Positions 21,431-32,638 of a DNA stretch of 64,000 nucleotides are shown here, piece by piece. Under the pieces are notes generated by a model, which was not told the DNA's origin, made no database searches, and saw nothing but the letters and a program-made list of their open reading frames with translations. The position numbers and the translations under genes are program-made. How positions within the stretch are numbered: the stretch's first letter is position 1; each line of letters starts with the position of its first letter. The DNA is from Juglans regia (Eukaryota > Streptophyta > Magnoliopsida > Fagales > Juglandaceae): NCBI RefSeq assembly GCF_001411555.2, contig NC_049903.1, positions 24,998,270 through 25,062,269 of the forward strand, in the 5' to 3' direction.

Positions 21431-22368
21431 TCATAGCTGCTCCATTAACAACTTTGTTGAAGAATGAAGCTTTTAAATGGTCTGAGGAAGCAACTAAAGC
21501 CTTTGAAGAATTGACGCAAGCTGTAACACAACCTCCTGTTTTATCTTTGCCTGATTTTTCTAAAGTATTTGTAATTGAATGTGATGTGTGTGTTAGTGGT
21601 GTAGGGGCTGTATTGATGTAGGAGCAAAGGCCTTTGGCTTTCTTAAGCCAAGCTTTGAAGGGCAAGAATCTGCTGTTATCCACCTATGAAAAGGAATTTT
21701 TGGCGTTAGTCTTGGCAGTCAAGAAAGGGAGGCCTTATTTGTTGGGTGGTTCATTCATTATCAGAACTGATCACCATAGCTTGAAGTATTTGTTGGAACA
21801 GAAGGTTGGAACACCTGCTCAATGGAAGTGGCTTTCTAAGTTGCTTGGCTATGACTTTTCTGTGGAATACAAAATGGGAGTGGAAAACAAAGTGGCGGAT
21901 GCTTTGTCCATAAAAGATCAGGATGAGAATGTTCATTCTATGCTAGCCATATCTATTCCAAATCCTACTTGGTTAGAAGAGATTAAAAGGGCATATGTTG
22001 AAGATCACGTGGTGCAGCAGCAGCTTGTGCTTTTACAACAGAATCCTACAACAAACTCATCATTTTCTATTAAAGGAGGAGTTTTGTTCAAGAATGGTAG
22101 GTTGTATATTCTTGAATGTGCTGACATCAGGATATTGCATTTTATTCATGCATGTCCTGTTGCAGGTCACTCAGGCTTTCATAAGTCACTGCAGAAAGCA
22201 AGGTCTAGCTTCTATTGGCCTGGTATGAAAGTTGAGATAAAGAAGTTCATCAGGGAGTGTGAAGTTTGTCAGAGAAATAAAGTTGAAAATATTCATCCAG
22301 TTGGGTTGCTTCAACCCTTGAAAGTTCCTCAAGCAGTTTGGACTGATATGCTCATTTCTTACCTTTAA
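21431..22368 (+). pseudogene. Chromovirus RNase H and integrase zinc-binding domain
   Basis: RNase H segments are FVIECDVCVSGVGAVLM, interrupted by a TAG near 21618, then LLSTYEKEFLALVLAVKK and IIRTDHHSLKYLLEQ. Integrase follows with the HHCC finger HFIHACPVAGHSGFHKSL and CEVCQRNKVE. The frame ends at [10 protein letters not shown], just where the integrase core begins. Confidence 0.88.
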
Positions 22369-23260
22369 AACATCATTTCACAGCAGTTAAAGTGGCCTCA
22401 ATTTTCTTGGATCATGTTTTTAAACTGCATGGCATGCCAAAATCCATTGTATCAGATCATGGCTCTACCTTCCTCAGTTCCTGTTGGAAGGAGTTCTTCA
22501 AGTTACATGAATCTGGCTTATTCTTCAGCATACCATCCTCAAAGTGATGGTCAAACTGAAGATGTAAACAAGTGTTTAGAGCAATTTTTAAGGTGCTTTT
22601 TAGGTGATAAACCAAGACAGCGGTCTGCGTGGTTAGCTTTGGCTGGTGGTGGTACAATACCACTTTCCATACCTCTACTAAGCTCACTCCCTATGAGGCA
22701 GTTTATGGTGTACCACCTACTCCACTTCAAGAATATGTTAAAGGTCTCCCATCTAATCAAACTGTGGAAGAATTGTTGAAGTCTCGTGAACAGATATTGG
22801 ACATTTTGAAGACTAATATGTTGTTGGCACAAGAGAGAATGAAATTTCAGTATGATAAGCAGCATACTGAGAGGGCTTTTGCAGTTGGGGATTGGGTCTA
22901 TTTAAGGGTTCAACCTTATAGACAGAAGTCCTTGGCAGTGAGGAGAAACATGAAGTTGTCACCTAAATTTTTTGGTCCTTTTCAAATATTGGAAAGGATT
23001 GGCCAAGTGGCTAATAGGCTTGAATGACCTCCACAATCACAGTTACATCCTGTTTTCCACATCTCTTGTTTAAAGAAGAAGGTTGGACAACATATTTCTC
23101 ATTTGACAACATTGCCACTCGTGGATGTTCAAGGAGAAATTGCACCTAAGCCTCAGAATATTCTACAGCGCCTTAGTAGGAAAATGAACAACAGAGCAAT
23201 GGTAGAAGTCTTAGTTCAATGGGAAGGAACTGATGTAGACAAAGCTACTATTAGCAACTA
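22369..23260 (+). pseudogene. Chromovirus integrase core (deleted) and chromodomain remnant
   Basis: After [10 protein letters not shown] the usual roughly 35-residue block holding the first catalytic Asp is missing. The sequence resumes at [18 protein letters not shown] and then, in shifting frames, [20 protein letters not shown], with further frames at 22629-23027 ([23 protein letters not shown]). The C-terminus reads LHPVFHISCLKKKVG and then ILQRLSRKMNN and VEVLVQWEGTDVDKATI, which resembles a chromodomain. Chromodomains steer integration to marked chromatin. Confidence 0.8.
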
Positions 23261-23296
23261 AGGCATAACTTCCCTCGCCTTGTGGGTAAGGTGCTT

Positions 23297-23311
23297 TGAA
23301 GGGGAGGGGTA
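23297..23311 (+). promoter_or_regulatory. Polypurine tract of the chromovirus
   Basis: TTGAAGGGGAGGGGTA lies directly before the 3' LTR. Confidence 0.85.
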
Positions 23312-23763
23312 TGTAAGGGTCCAGAGGCTGAGCAACATTGAAGGGATTATGTGCAGCAGTAGCCAATAGTTTTTGAAGGCTCGTGGAAAGAATCACATGC
23401 AGCAGCAGAAATAAGAATGGAAAGTTAGTTTTTTTATTTAAGGGAATGTCAATACGACAGGTCGTGGTGAAGATGCAATATTGTTTTTCGTTTTGGTTTA
23501 ATGAAGAGTAAGTGAACGGTGTCGTCACATTAGTGTAGTCTGCAAAGAAGGCACGAAACGGTGCCGTTCCATTAATTGTCAACTATAAAAACAGAAGCAA
23601 ATGAAGTAAATGGATATGAAATGATTCAACTGACTTTCCCTCACATTCTGTTCCTGTTCTCTCTCTCTCTCTCCACATTTCTTCTGAAATTCTCTCTCTC
23701 TACTTCTTGGATCTTCTCTCTCTATTTCTTGGTAACTCATATTTTGTGAAGGGGGCCATTACA
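23312..23763 (+). repeat. 3' LTR of the chromovirus
   Basis: This 452-bp copy starts TGTAAGGGTCC and ends GGGGGCCATTACA. It is followed by target duplication TAAAT. Confidence 0.93.
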
Positions 23764-23800
23764 TAAATTCATCAAGAGCTGTCAAATAAGGGCATCTCCT
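23764..23800 (+). pseudogene. GAUT-like gene fragment, C-terminal tail
   Basis: Directly after the chromovirus, and counting the shared TAAAT once, the last exon resumes in frame as FIKSCQIRASP followed by TAG at 23798-23800. The ending FIKSCHIRAS is what I expect for this enzyme family, so the original stop codon is preserved. Confidence 0.8.
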
Positions 23801-23859
23801 TAGTCTAGATTTTCTAGAAGAAGAATGTGCTGACCATCTTGATTAAAAAAAAACTAGGT

Positions 23860-23950
23860 TCTGGGTTGTAAACCCGGTACCCGGGTTTTGTAACTCGGGT
23901 TTCGGCTCGGATTTGTTCCTGGCCGGGAAAAAACCTGTCCCGAATGAATA
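23860..23950. repeat. CGGGTT-rich subterminal repeat cluster, right of the GAUT fragment
   Basis: It reads AACCCGGTACCCGGGTTTTG, AACTCGGGTTTCGGCTCGG and GGCCGGGAAAAAACC. It mirrors the cluster at 17895-18030. The two clusters bracket the GAUT fragment and its inserted chromovirus. Confidence 0.5.
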
Positions 23951-26427
23951 ATCCTACTTATATGGATTTTGTTCTAAATTCAAATTTTTAATTAGAACAA
24001 CTCACAACCATAAAAATCACACTAAGGCGGAAACACTTCATAGGCCATTTTCTTCATTTTTTTGTTGCAATTCTATCCAACCTTGTAGCTTATGTTTAAA
24101 CCAAAATATTGCAACATAAAGCATCACGTCCTATGCTTAAAAATCATACTAAAACAATCAACAAAATCTACTTCACAAAAACACAAAAAATTTTAACAAA
24201 AAGTTCCAAACTTTTTTAACTAAAACATAAACCTTGAGCCTCAAGGTTTTGACTATTTTTAAAAATATCTCCAAGAACTCCAAAAGTTCAAAAACTTTTT
24301 CTAACATGTCCATAACACACTTTTAAGAACTAACATACTTTGAATCATCAACTAAACATCACCAAAAGTCACAAAAATCCAACTTGAAGCACTTGGCTCC
24401 AACACTTCATCAAAACAGAATTTTCTTAACTTTGGTTTGATCAACGCACTTGATCTGAGACATACCATGATAAAAATCACAAACTATCAACATCATATGG
24501 TTTAAAAAAATGTCCTAAATTAGATCCAAGTATTAAACTTAAAATCATATGGCCAAAATTAAACCAAAACATGGATCTAGCCGAAAATCTCACATCTTTG
24601 GCTTAATCGAGTGTCCTCATGGTAAAAAATCATGTCTTTAAAAATCAACACCAAAAATATTCAAAATAATATCCTAACATGTAGATCAAAGACTTAGGAT
24701 TATCATATAAAAATATCAAAGCCGTTATAAATAGAAACTGTATTACACCTTCCAATTTCAAAAGTTTTTTTTATCTAAGAAAAACTTTCATCAAAAGCTT
24801 ATAACATGTAATGAATCTTGATAAAAATTTTATATAAACATGTTATCTACACTCTGTAAAAACTTCGGACCATTAACTTTCCAATAGCTTGGTCAAAAAC
24901 TAAAAAAATAAGTATTGTCCAATTTATCGCTCAGAGTGGCCTTTCCATGGTTAAAATAATTGACCCATCAAATGACTATGAAAACTAACAAAAAAAATAT
25001 CCAAAAAAACTAGACTCAAAGAGAAAAAAAATTTGAGAAGGTAGATTTGTGAGAAAATACTTACAAAGGCTTCAAAAATGGCAAGAAAAATGGGTCAGGA
25101 AAGTTGTTTGGGAGAGCTTCAAGGTTTCTCTCCAAAAAAGCATGTGGGAAAATGGATGAAATGAAAAGGGGATGGACTGAACGCCTCTTACACAATTGGA
25201 GGGGTGAAGAGAGGTCTTGAGTGACACTTAAGTGATGGTGATTTTGACCAAAACAAGGGACCAACTAGCCCATGGTATTGGCTGTCTAGAGTTACGGCAT
25301 GGATGGGCGATGATGATGTGGATTTTGATCTCACATCAAGTACAATTGGGGGCTACATTGGACTGAGGTTGGTCAGCCACAGGGGGGGGGGGGGAATTCC
25401 TCCCCAGCCTTGCTAAGGTAGAACAATTTTGTGGGTCTTAATCGAATGGGCCTCAATTTGGGGTTTAAAGAAGGTTTAGCTAGGGTTTGAGATGCTATCA
25501 GGGCCAAATCTAGTTTTTCTTGACCCAATAAAATTTTCAAGGTTTAAAGTGTTGAATAATGCTATTTTGAATAATACTGTTATAATATGAATTTGATTGG
25601 TTAATAACATGTGGAAATGATTTAATCAAGTGATTAAACACAATGCTAGAAACTGGACCCATTTAGGGTTTGGAAACAAGTTTGGGGTTTGGGAAAACCG
25701 TTTAGGGGTTTCAGTTTCAACCAAGCTTCTAGAATTTCAAATGGATTCCAAGTATTTGGAGTTTCACTAGAGTTGACACCCTCTTTGGTTTGGCACAAAT
25801 TGGATGGTTGGATATAATATTGTTTTGCTTAGGTGGCATGATCACAAAACTTGATTTCTTTCACATTTTCCTTCTCATGGTTCCTCTTGGTGTCAAGTGT
25901 CCAATATTATTCACCAAGTGTTGGTAATACATTGCCAAGTGTCCAAATAAAACTTCTCTAACTTAATTTAGACATTCCACACTGTGATTTTGAAAACACT
26001 GCTCTAGGTGCTACTATCGAGGTTACTATTCACTCCGAAAAAAGTAAAAAATAACTTTGTATTATAAGATCCTAAATAAACATACTAACCTCATAGTGCA
26101 AATGGTTTATCAAATTTCGACTCTGAAGTGCTTTGAAATAACCAAAACACGTTTTCGAACAAGTTTTTGGTCCGAAAATTGAAAAATGGGTTTATTGTGG
26201 CATAAAATTTTAAATATTCCTCTAAGTCCAATGTCCCAGATTGTATCTCATTCTGACACTTATAGGTACCTCAAATAAATAAAATTGTATTTTTGGTTCG
26301 TGGTGAGTGACTACATTGACTATGCTAATAGACTAAAACCTATGCGATTGAGTCTATTCGTTTTCATGAGGTTCCTAAAGCCTAAAGATTTAGGGGATGG
26401 ATTTTTGGCAAGTTGTTACATGCTCCG
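23951..26427 (-). repeat. Possible solo LTR or LTR-like block (Tekay/Del type)
   Basis: On the minus strand the block would start TGTAACAACTTGCCAAAAAT at 26427, a start I associate with long Tekay/Del LTRs. No coding sequence is present, and a G13 run lies at 25382-25394. The left end and target duplication could not be found, so the extent is a guess. It may be only part of an LTR. Confidence 0.3.
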
Positions 26428-26625
26428 TTTGGATATTGAAAATATTTTATTTCATCTCGTCTCATCATTACAACTTTTTCGAATTCCTTCACAAAATATA
26501 ATAAACAATTTAACTTTTTCAATTCTTAAAAAAATATTTAAAAAAATATTTTAATAATATTTTATTCAACTTTCATATCAACTTATCTATGTCAACTCAT
26601 TATTTAACCAGCATCTAAATCAATG
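26428..26625 (-). mobile_element. AT-rich MITE, copy C
   Basis: The minus strand carries TTGTAATGATGAGACGAGATG, the AAAAAGTTGTAATG and AATAAAATATTATT words and a CCAAACGGAG end. These match, in opposite orientation, the copies at 45350-45560 and 45604-45790. I associate the family with Fagales genomes. Confidence 0.6.
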
Positions 26626-26649
26626 TTAGTTTAACAAAGTAGAAGCCGG

Positions 26650-26876
26650 CTTATCTCTAAAGACCGAAATCTAAGAGATAGCACAACTCTGTTCCCGACA
26701 GAGTTCGCAGTAACCAAACATAAAATTCCATACCCAACTAGACGGAGTATGGAGAAACCAATAGCGTATTGAGATTCTACTAAAGTTTGTAATTGACTTG
26801 TTGTTTAAAGTCAAATTTATATATCCTCTTTAAATAAATGGAATGAGATCCGTTGTTATAAAAAAAAAAAATAATA
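26650..26876 (+). repeat. Retroposon-like segment with A tail
   Basis: It consists of segment A (CTTATCTCTAAAGACCGAAA and AACTCTGTTCCCGACAGAGTT, both internally palindromic) and segment B (AATGGAATGAGATCCGTTGT), followed by an A run near 26865. Both segments recur at 51858-52110, where A is flipped relative to B. The A tail after B suggests B is a LINE or SINE 3' end. Confidence 0.5.
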
Positions 26877-26883
26877 ATAGAAG

Positions 26884-26911
26884 CCCGCATATTGTACGGG
26901 TTACAGGCTAG
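26884..26911 (+). mobile_element. Helitron-like 3' terminus
   Basis: A CCCG...CGGG hairpin (26884-26900) is followed after seven bases by CTAG, then T. Helitron 3' ends are a short GC hairpin about 10 bases before CTRR, with a T from the AT target. This fits closely. Confidence 0.65.
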
Positions 26912-27642
26912 TTATAATAATAGTATTTAGAGCGCAAAAGTTGACGGTGGCAAATGCTCTTGCTGGGTTTCTGCCTTTCTGGGCTTACATTGAACAAAGG
27001 AAGATTGGCTTTGAACAAATCATTATTTTAAAATTTTGTTTGGCTTTGATTAATTTTAATTTAAATGATAATAAATATTTTATTAGAGAACTGGGACACA
27101 CAATCATAGTGGGATAATGATAAGAATACCGAAGAAGGAGACACACAATCGAAAACATTATTAAAACGAAATGAAAAAGCTCAAAATAAAAGAAAAATCT
27201 ACCAACTGCACTACCATCATATCCTTGTCTCAATATAATGAAATGAGATTTTCCATCAATTTTTAAATTTTATTTTTTAAAAGAATACGAGATGATTTAA
27301 TGACTATAAAAAATGTCGTATTTATAAGATAATGATATGGTTTATAGTATTACTCTAAAATAAATGAGACATGGGTGTACGTAATTGATACTATGCCTAT
27401 TATCCACAAGAGTACAAGGAAGGAAATTTCATTGAAAATATATTATACGTTACACATTCGTATATGTTTTTTTTTCTTTTTGTTACAATGTGCAAGGACA
27501 GAAAAAAAAAGTGTTACAATGTGCAAGGACAGAAAAAAAAAAAGAAGAAGAAGAAAAAGAAGAAGCTATAGTAAACCCTTTATAAGAAGTCATTACTATA
27601 CTTTTCATAATTGCATTTTTCTTTATGGTTAATTACAAATTA
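26912..27642. other. Non-coding spacer
   Basis: No supported gene is present. Near 27481-27540 a roughly 33-bp unit (GTTACAATGTGCAAGGACAG plus an A run) occurs twice in tandem, followed by GAA-rich repeats. Confidence 0.5.
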
Positions 27643-27719
27643 ATAAATTAAGATCATTTTTTTTTTTTTTGAAGGGAAATAGAATTTTATTAATAACTCT
27701 CTATAAAAGAGCTTGAATA

Positions 27720-28260
27720 CAATCATGAATCTCTTCAATGTCAATAATAACATCTGAAATAGTCAAAGCATTCTTCCCTAAAGCATGAACAACACTATTG
27801 GCCTCTCTTTTAATATGTCTAACAGACCAGCTTTCAAATTGAGAAAGAATTTTATGCACATCAGAGATGATCATGCCTTTGTAGTCCCACCCATAATCTC
27901 AACCCTTAATAGCCTTGACAACACTTAGAGCATCTCCTTCCAAGATGATCTTTTGAAAACCTAGTTCAAGACCCATAACAGATGCATGAAAAGCAGCATA
28001 TGATTCTACTAATAATGGATCTGGATAAAGAGACCTGTTCATCCTCATTGTGGCAAGCACTTGCCCTTCACAACCCTTGCAACTGCTCCTATGCCAATTA
28101 TGCATTTATGCATGTCAACAGCTGCATCCCAATTTATCTTTATCACATCCTTGGGAGGTGCCTCACATTGATAGCTACATGCAGGAGAGATTGCAGTAGG
28201 AGTTGTTGCTTTTGGTGGCGAGATCTGAGATCCTGCATCCTTTGAGAGACCTGTTTGAAC
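27720..28260 (-). pseudogene. LINE ORF2 C-terminal RNase H (RVT_3 type)
   Basis: The open piece 27899-28105 holds VESYAAFHASVMGLELGFQK and IILEGDALSVVKAIKG, the plant LINE RNase H. Flanking pieces (INWDAAVD upstream, SWSVRHIKREANSVVHAL-type downstream) are readable across stops. Confidence 0.8.
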
Positions 28261-28398
28261 AAAGAGTGAGGATGTGCGAATTCATTTTGGAACAAAAAAA
28301 AAAAAATCGTTTTTACACTTCCTAACCTTCATATAACCACTACGATCTCCATTAGTTCCTCTCTGTCTAGATTATCATATAAAAACAACATGGTATCC

Positions 28399-28836
28399 TT
28401 AAAGCTCTGGTTCTTTGCACTTTTGTAATTTCTTTGAGCATTGGCACCATACATCCCTGGCTGACACACAAGTGCATAAAGGATGCTCAATTGTCTCCTC
28501 TGATTGTTCACAGATTGGGTTATCAATCACCTTCCTTCTGAATAGCTTGAACTTTGTAGATAGACCATCATGACAGACTTTCCAGATAAATAGCTTTTCT
28601 GCACTAGGTGCTTCTAATCCCCACAACACATCCCATTTTCTCTCTTGGGAAGAACTGCCAGATGACTGACCTTTTTCCTTTTCTGTTAGCTCCACTTGCA
28701 TATGATAGGTAGATTTGATAGTGAACATTCCATTTTTTGTGCATCTCCAAATCTGTTTGTCATCACTGCCACAAGGACTTATTGGCATTTTGCAAATGAT
28801 ATCAACCTCTTCACTCGAGAAAACATCTTTAATCAA
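28399..28836 (-). pseudogene. LINE ORF2 zinc-binding (zf-RVT) region
   Basis: A 145-residue piece reads DKQIWRCTKNGMFTIKSTYH and WDVLWGLEAPSAEKLFIWK, then CEQSEETIEHPLCTC. This is the conserved zf-RVT block after the RT of plant LINEs. Confidence 0.85.
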
Positions 28837-28881
28837 CTACACATTCCACTGTTTAGTGTCATGATCTATTAGGTCAGCTAC

Positions 28882-30710
28882 CTAGGCATCTTCTGGTAGT
28901 ATAGAAACCTGGCTTTGAATTTTCAAAGATGTAGGTTTTGGAACCCACTTATTAGACCAGATCTTGATGGACTCTCCATTTCCAACTCTCCATATTAATC
29001 CTTCTTCAATAAGAGACCTAGCTACCATGAAGCTTCTCCATAAGTAAGATGGATTATTGCCTAACTTTGCAAGCAGAAAATCCCCTCCTGGGAATACTCT
29101 AGGGCTAGTACTTGGGCAGAAAGAGAAGTAGGACTTTGCATCAGTACTTTGCATCAGTCTCCAGTTTTGTTTGGCAAGCATAGCTAGATTAAAATACTCT
29201 AGATCTCTAAATCCAAGGCCCCCCCACTACCTTCCTTTTACCCATCTGATTCCATGAGATATAGTGTATCCTCATTTCTTTTTCTTTATGTCCCTACCAA
29301 TAACCTTGCATGAGCCTATTGATCTCCAACAATATAGACTTGGAGATCTTAAAGACCCCCATACAATAAGTGGGGATTGCTTGGATCACAGACTTGTGCA
29401 AAATTTCCTTACCAGATTGTGAGAGGAACTTCATCTTCCAATTGCTAATTCAAGATCTGACTTTGTCCAGAATATAGCTGAAATATCTAGCTCGAGATTT
29501 GCCCACCATTATTGGAAGGCCAATATATTTTTCATAGGATTGTTTGGCTTTGACTTCAGCGATGCTAGTGATGACATCCTTTATAGTTTCCTTTGTAATT
29601 TTGTTAAAGAAGATGGATGTTTTCTCTTTATTAAGTCTTTGGCCAGAGGCCATCTCATATGTCTCTAGTAATCTTAGCAATCTGCTCCACTCCTGGGAGT
29701 TGGCTTTATAGAAAACCAAACTATCATCTGAAAAAAAAAAAAAAAAGGGATTGATATGGAGCTACCCTCGAGCTAATGGAATTCTAGCTATATAACCTGC
29801 ATCTTCAACTTGGTTAAGCAAGTTACTAAAGGCTTCAAAGCAAAGAATTAAAAGATAGGGTGAGAGAGGAACACCCTGTCTAATACCTCTAGATGGTTTA
29901 AACTTCCTATGAGGACTTCCATTGATGAGCAAAGAATATGAAACTGTCGACATACATCTCATGATGAGTTCAATCCATCTACTTGCAAAACCCATTTTCT
30001 TTATTACAGCTTCAAGGAATGACCATTCTATATTGTCATAAGCTTTGCTCATGTCTAGCTTGAGAGCCATAAATCCATTCCTTCCAATAAGTTTGCACTT
30101 AATAGTATGCATGGACTCATGCAACAATTACATTGTCAGAAATCAACCTGCCTGGAACAAAGGCACTTTGAGTAAGGGAGATTATTGATGGTAGTATGCC
30201 GTTCAGTTTGTTTGCTAGTACTAGAGCAATTATCTGGTACTAAACATTATAGAGACTTATGGGCCTGAATTCTAAAACTTTGGTAGGTTTGGAAACATTG
30301 GGAATCAAAGCAATATATAAGTCATTTAATTCATATGCCCAGGAATCAATTCTAAAGGCTGTAGACACAGCTGCACACACCCTTTTCCCTATTGTTTGCC
30401 AATGATTCTGGTAGAAAGCTGCTGGAAACCCATAAAGTCCAAGTGACCTCAGTCCATTCATCTACAAGATAGCCTCTTCAATATTTTTATCACTAATATC
30501 TTAGAGCAGTCTTGAGTTCATATCTGCTATAACTGAAGCCTCTAAGGAATGCAAACAAACATAAATTTCAATTGGTTGTGAAGTGGTAAATAAATCTTGG
30601 AAAAAGGTTCGGACCATGTTACAAATCTCCTCATGAGTTTTGTCAATATTTCCTTCCCGATCAGTAATGCTCTTAATCAAATTGGCCTTCCTCCCTTGAT
30701 TAGCACACAT
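28882..30710 (-). pseudogene. LINE ORF2 reverse transcriptase
   Basis: Pieces at 30501-30710, 30240-30461, 29762-30127, 29450-29719 and 28882-29181 follow in RT order. They include LEFRPISLYNV, LKLDMSKAYDNIEWSFLE and RGIRQGVPLSPYL. The catalytic FADD box is at about 29720-29735, read as FSDDSLVFYKA. It is directly preceded by a run of about 16 T on the coding strand that breaks the frame. RT primes on nicked target DNA. Confidence 0.88.
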
Positions 30711-30797
30711 ATGGAAAAATCTAGTGTTACTATCTCCCTCCTTTAGCCATTTCTGTGTGGCCCTCTACTTCCATTTCAAATCTTCCTCTTCAAGTAA

Positions 30798-31610
30798 TGA
30801 TATGAACCCGTGATAATGGAATTCCTAGAACCCACAATCAATTTGAAAACACCCCAAGAAAGCTAAAATCAACTCAATGGATGGAAAACCTAGATCCGAC
30901 GAGAACTCGTTTCAAGAACCTAGATTATATTAAAACCTAGATTATATTAAAATCTAGACCTGTTGAAGAACACGTCTCAAGAACCAGATTGCAAAGGAGG
31001 AACGCCACAAAGGTTGTGATTTACTTTTGATAAGTTCAAAAGTTCAATTAAGAACAAGAGGAGATAAACTCAACTCACAATGAACAAATTCATCAAATTT
31101 CATAAACTGATTAAAATGAGGCTACATAGAGTATTTAAAGCAAAACCTAATGAAACCCTAGCCAAAATAAATCCTCATCTTCCGAAAGTGCCCCTGGATG
31201 AACAATGTTGCGGCTACAGTACGACGCTACAGTAACTCGGCTACAGTAACCCTAACCCTAGTTCAATAAAATAATAACTTTTCCAATATGCCCTTTCATA
31301 GGCCCCCTTAAGTGCTTCTCATAATAAACTCAATTATTCTAAACTAATAAAATAAGTTCTTTAAATGAATTAAATAAGTTGAAACCCTTCAAGAGGCCAA
31401 AGCCTTTAAGTCTTGTCGTTGCCCTCTTCCATAGCTGATCAAATGAATCAAAACTGGATCTTCATCCTTCAAGCCCCATCTTGAATGTTGGGCTCTTGCT
31501 AAACTCATCCCAAGTGGATTGCATCAATCCTTGCATTGTCTCCTTGATCTTCTTGGCCCATCTGGATGTTGCAAATGATTTTAAGACTAGGCTCATCTTG
31601 GTTCCCATCA
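30798..31610 (-). repeat. 3' LTR of the LINE-nested gypsy element
   Basis: The 813-bp copy contains a roughly 20-bp tandem duplication (CCTAGATTATATTAAAA twice near 30920) absent from the other LTR. A polypurine tract (minus strand GAGAGGGGGAA) adjoins it at 31611-31621. Confidence 0.92.
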
Positions 31611-32638
31611 TTCCCCCTCTCAAAAGGATTCGACCTCGAATCTCTACCTAGATCAAAGGGAAAATGGTTAGTAACATTGAAAATAGTAGAAACAGAATAC
31701 TTACCTGGAAGATCCATTAGATATGCATTTTCATTAATTTGTTCAAGAATTTGGAAAAGACCATCCAAACTACTCATGTCATCAACAGGTAAAGGTGTTA
31801 AATCTAAAGGAGTAAATGGATTAAGTCTATAAATAATTTCAAAATGAGAATATAAAGTGGTAGTATGCATGGCCCTATTATATGCAAACTCTATAAATCT
31901 ATCCACAACCACAAAAATAGAATCTCTATTCCTTTCTTTCCTAGGCAGCCCCAAAACAAAGTTCATAGATATGTCTACCCATGACTCACTAGGAACAGGT
32001 AAGGGTGTATACAACCCATGTGCCAAAAGCTTAACTTTGGCATTTTTGCATGTAATGCACCTGCCACAAATGTGATTGACATCTCTCTTCATCTTAGACC
32101 AACATAAATGTTCATGCAAAATGGCTAAAGTTTTCTTGACACCAGATTGACTACTCCAATTATATGCAAACTCAATGAAATGCAAATGATACTCCCACAA
32201 ATGTTCATGCAACAAGTCAATGTATGGCAAATGATACTCCCACAAACGTTCATAAACCACATCTAAAGCTTTTCTTACACCAAAATGACCACTACAATTA
32301 TATGCAAACTCAATGAATGGCAAGTAATACTCCCACAAACATTCATGCAACATGTTAATGAATGACAAATGATACTTCCACAAACGTTCATGCAACACTT
32401 CAATGAATAGCAAATGATACTCCCACCAACATTCATGCAACACATCAATGAATGACAATTGATACTTCCAAAAACGTTCATGCAGCACGTCATTGAAAGG
32501 CAAATGATATTCCCACAAACGTTCATGAAACACACCTAAGTCTTTCTTTACACCAAAATGATCCATCAAACCAAATCCATGCACAAGCAACTCACGCATA
32601 AGACAAGTAGGCTCACAAAGATTATTCTCTTTTAACAA
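31505..32638 (-). pseudogene. Gypsy integrase with internal tandem amplification and core deletion
   Basis: One 377-residue open frame contains the HHCC-type second half CGRCITCKNAKVKLLAHGLY, then the start of the core SWVDISMNFVLGLPRKERNR and IFVVVDRF. It then jumps straight to IEFAYNRAMHTTT and NPFTPLDLTPLPVDD, so most of the catalytic core is deleted. N-terminal to the finger lies a string of repeated 15-residue units (see 32100-32545). The frame ends inside the 3' LTR. Confidence 0.85.
32100..32545 (-). repeat. In-frame 45-bp tandem repeat inside the gypsy integrase
   Basis: About eight units of 45 bp encode variants of VLHERLWEYHLPFIE. Two longer interruptions encode FAYN..S..GV.K.L. 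Each unit fuses a LHEHL segment, normally before the integrase zinc finger, to a WEYHLPFIEFAYN segment, normally about 150 residues later in the core. The array keeps the reading frame throughout. Confidence 0.85.

Larger units (their letters stand above)
18486..23763 (+). mobile_element. Complete Ty3/gypsy chromovirus
   Basis: The 5,278-bp element has LTRs of 446 and 452 bp (18486-18931 and 23312-23763), TG...CA ends and a perfect TAAAT target duplication (18481-18485 and 23764-23768). Gag, protease, RT, RNase H, integrase and a chromodomain remnant follow in the chromovirus order. The LTRs differ by roughly 8-10% by eye, so it is clearly older than the copia element at 11961. Stops, frameshifts and an integrase deletion make it defective. 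It landed in the last exon of the GAUT-like fragment. Confidence 0.95.

Noticed and set aside
31249..31261. CCCTAACCCTAG, telomere-like word (also near 35529)
   Set aside because: Only two partial units within an LTR; not a telomeric array.
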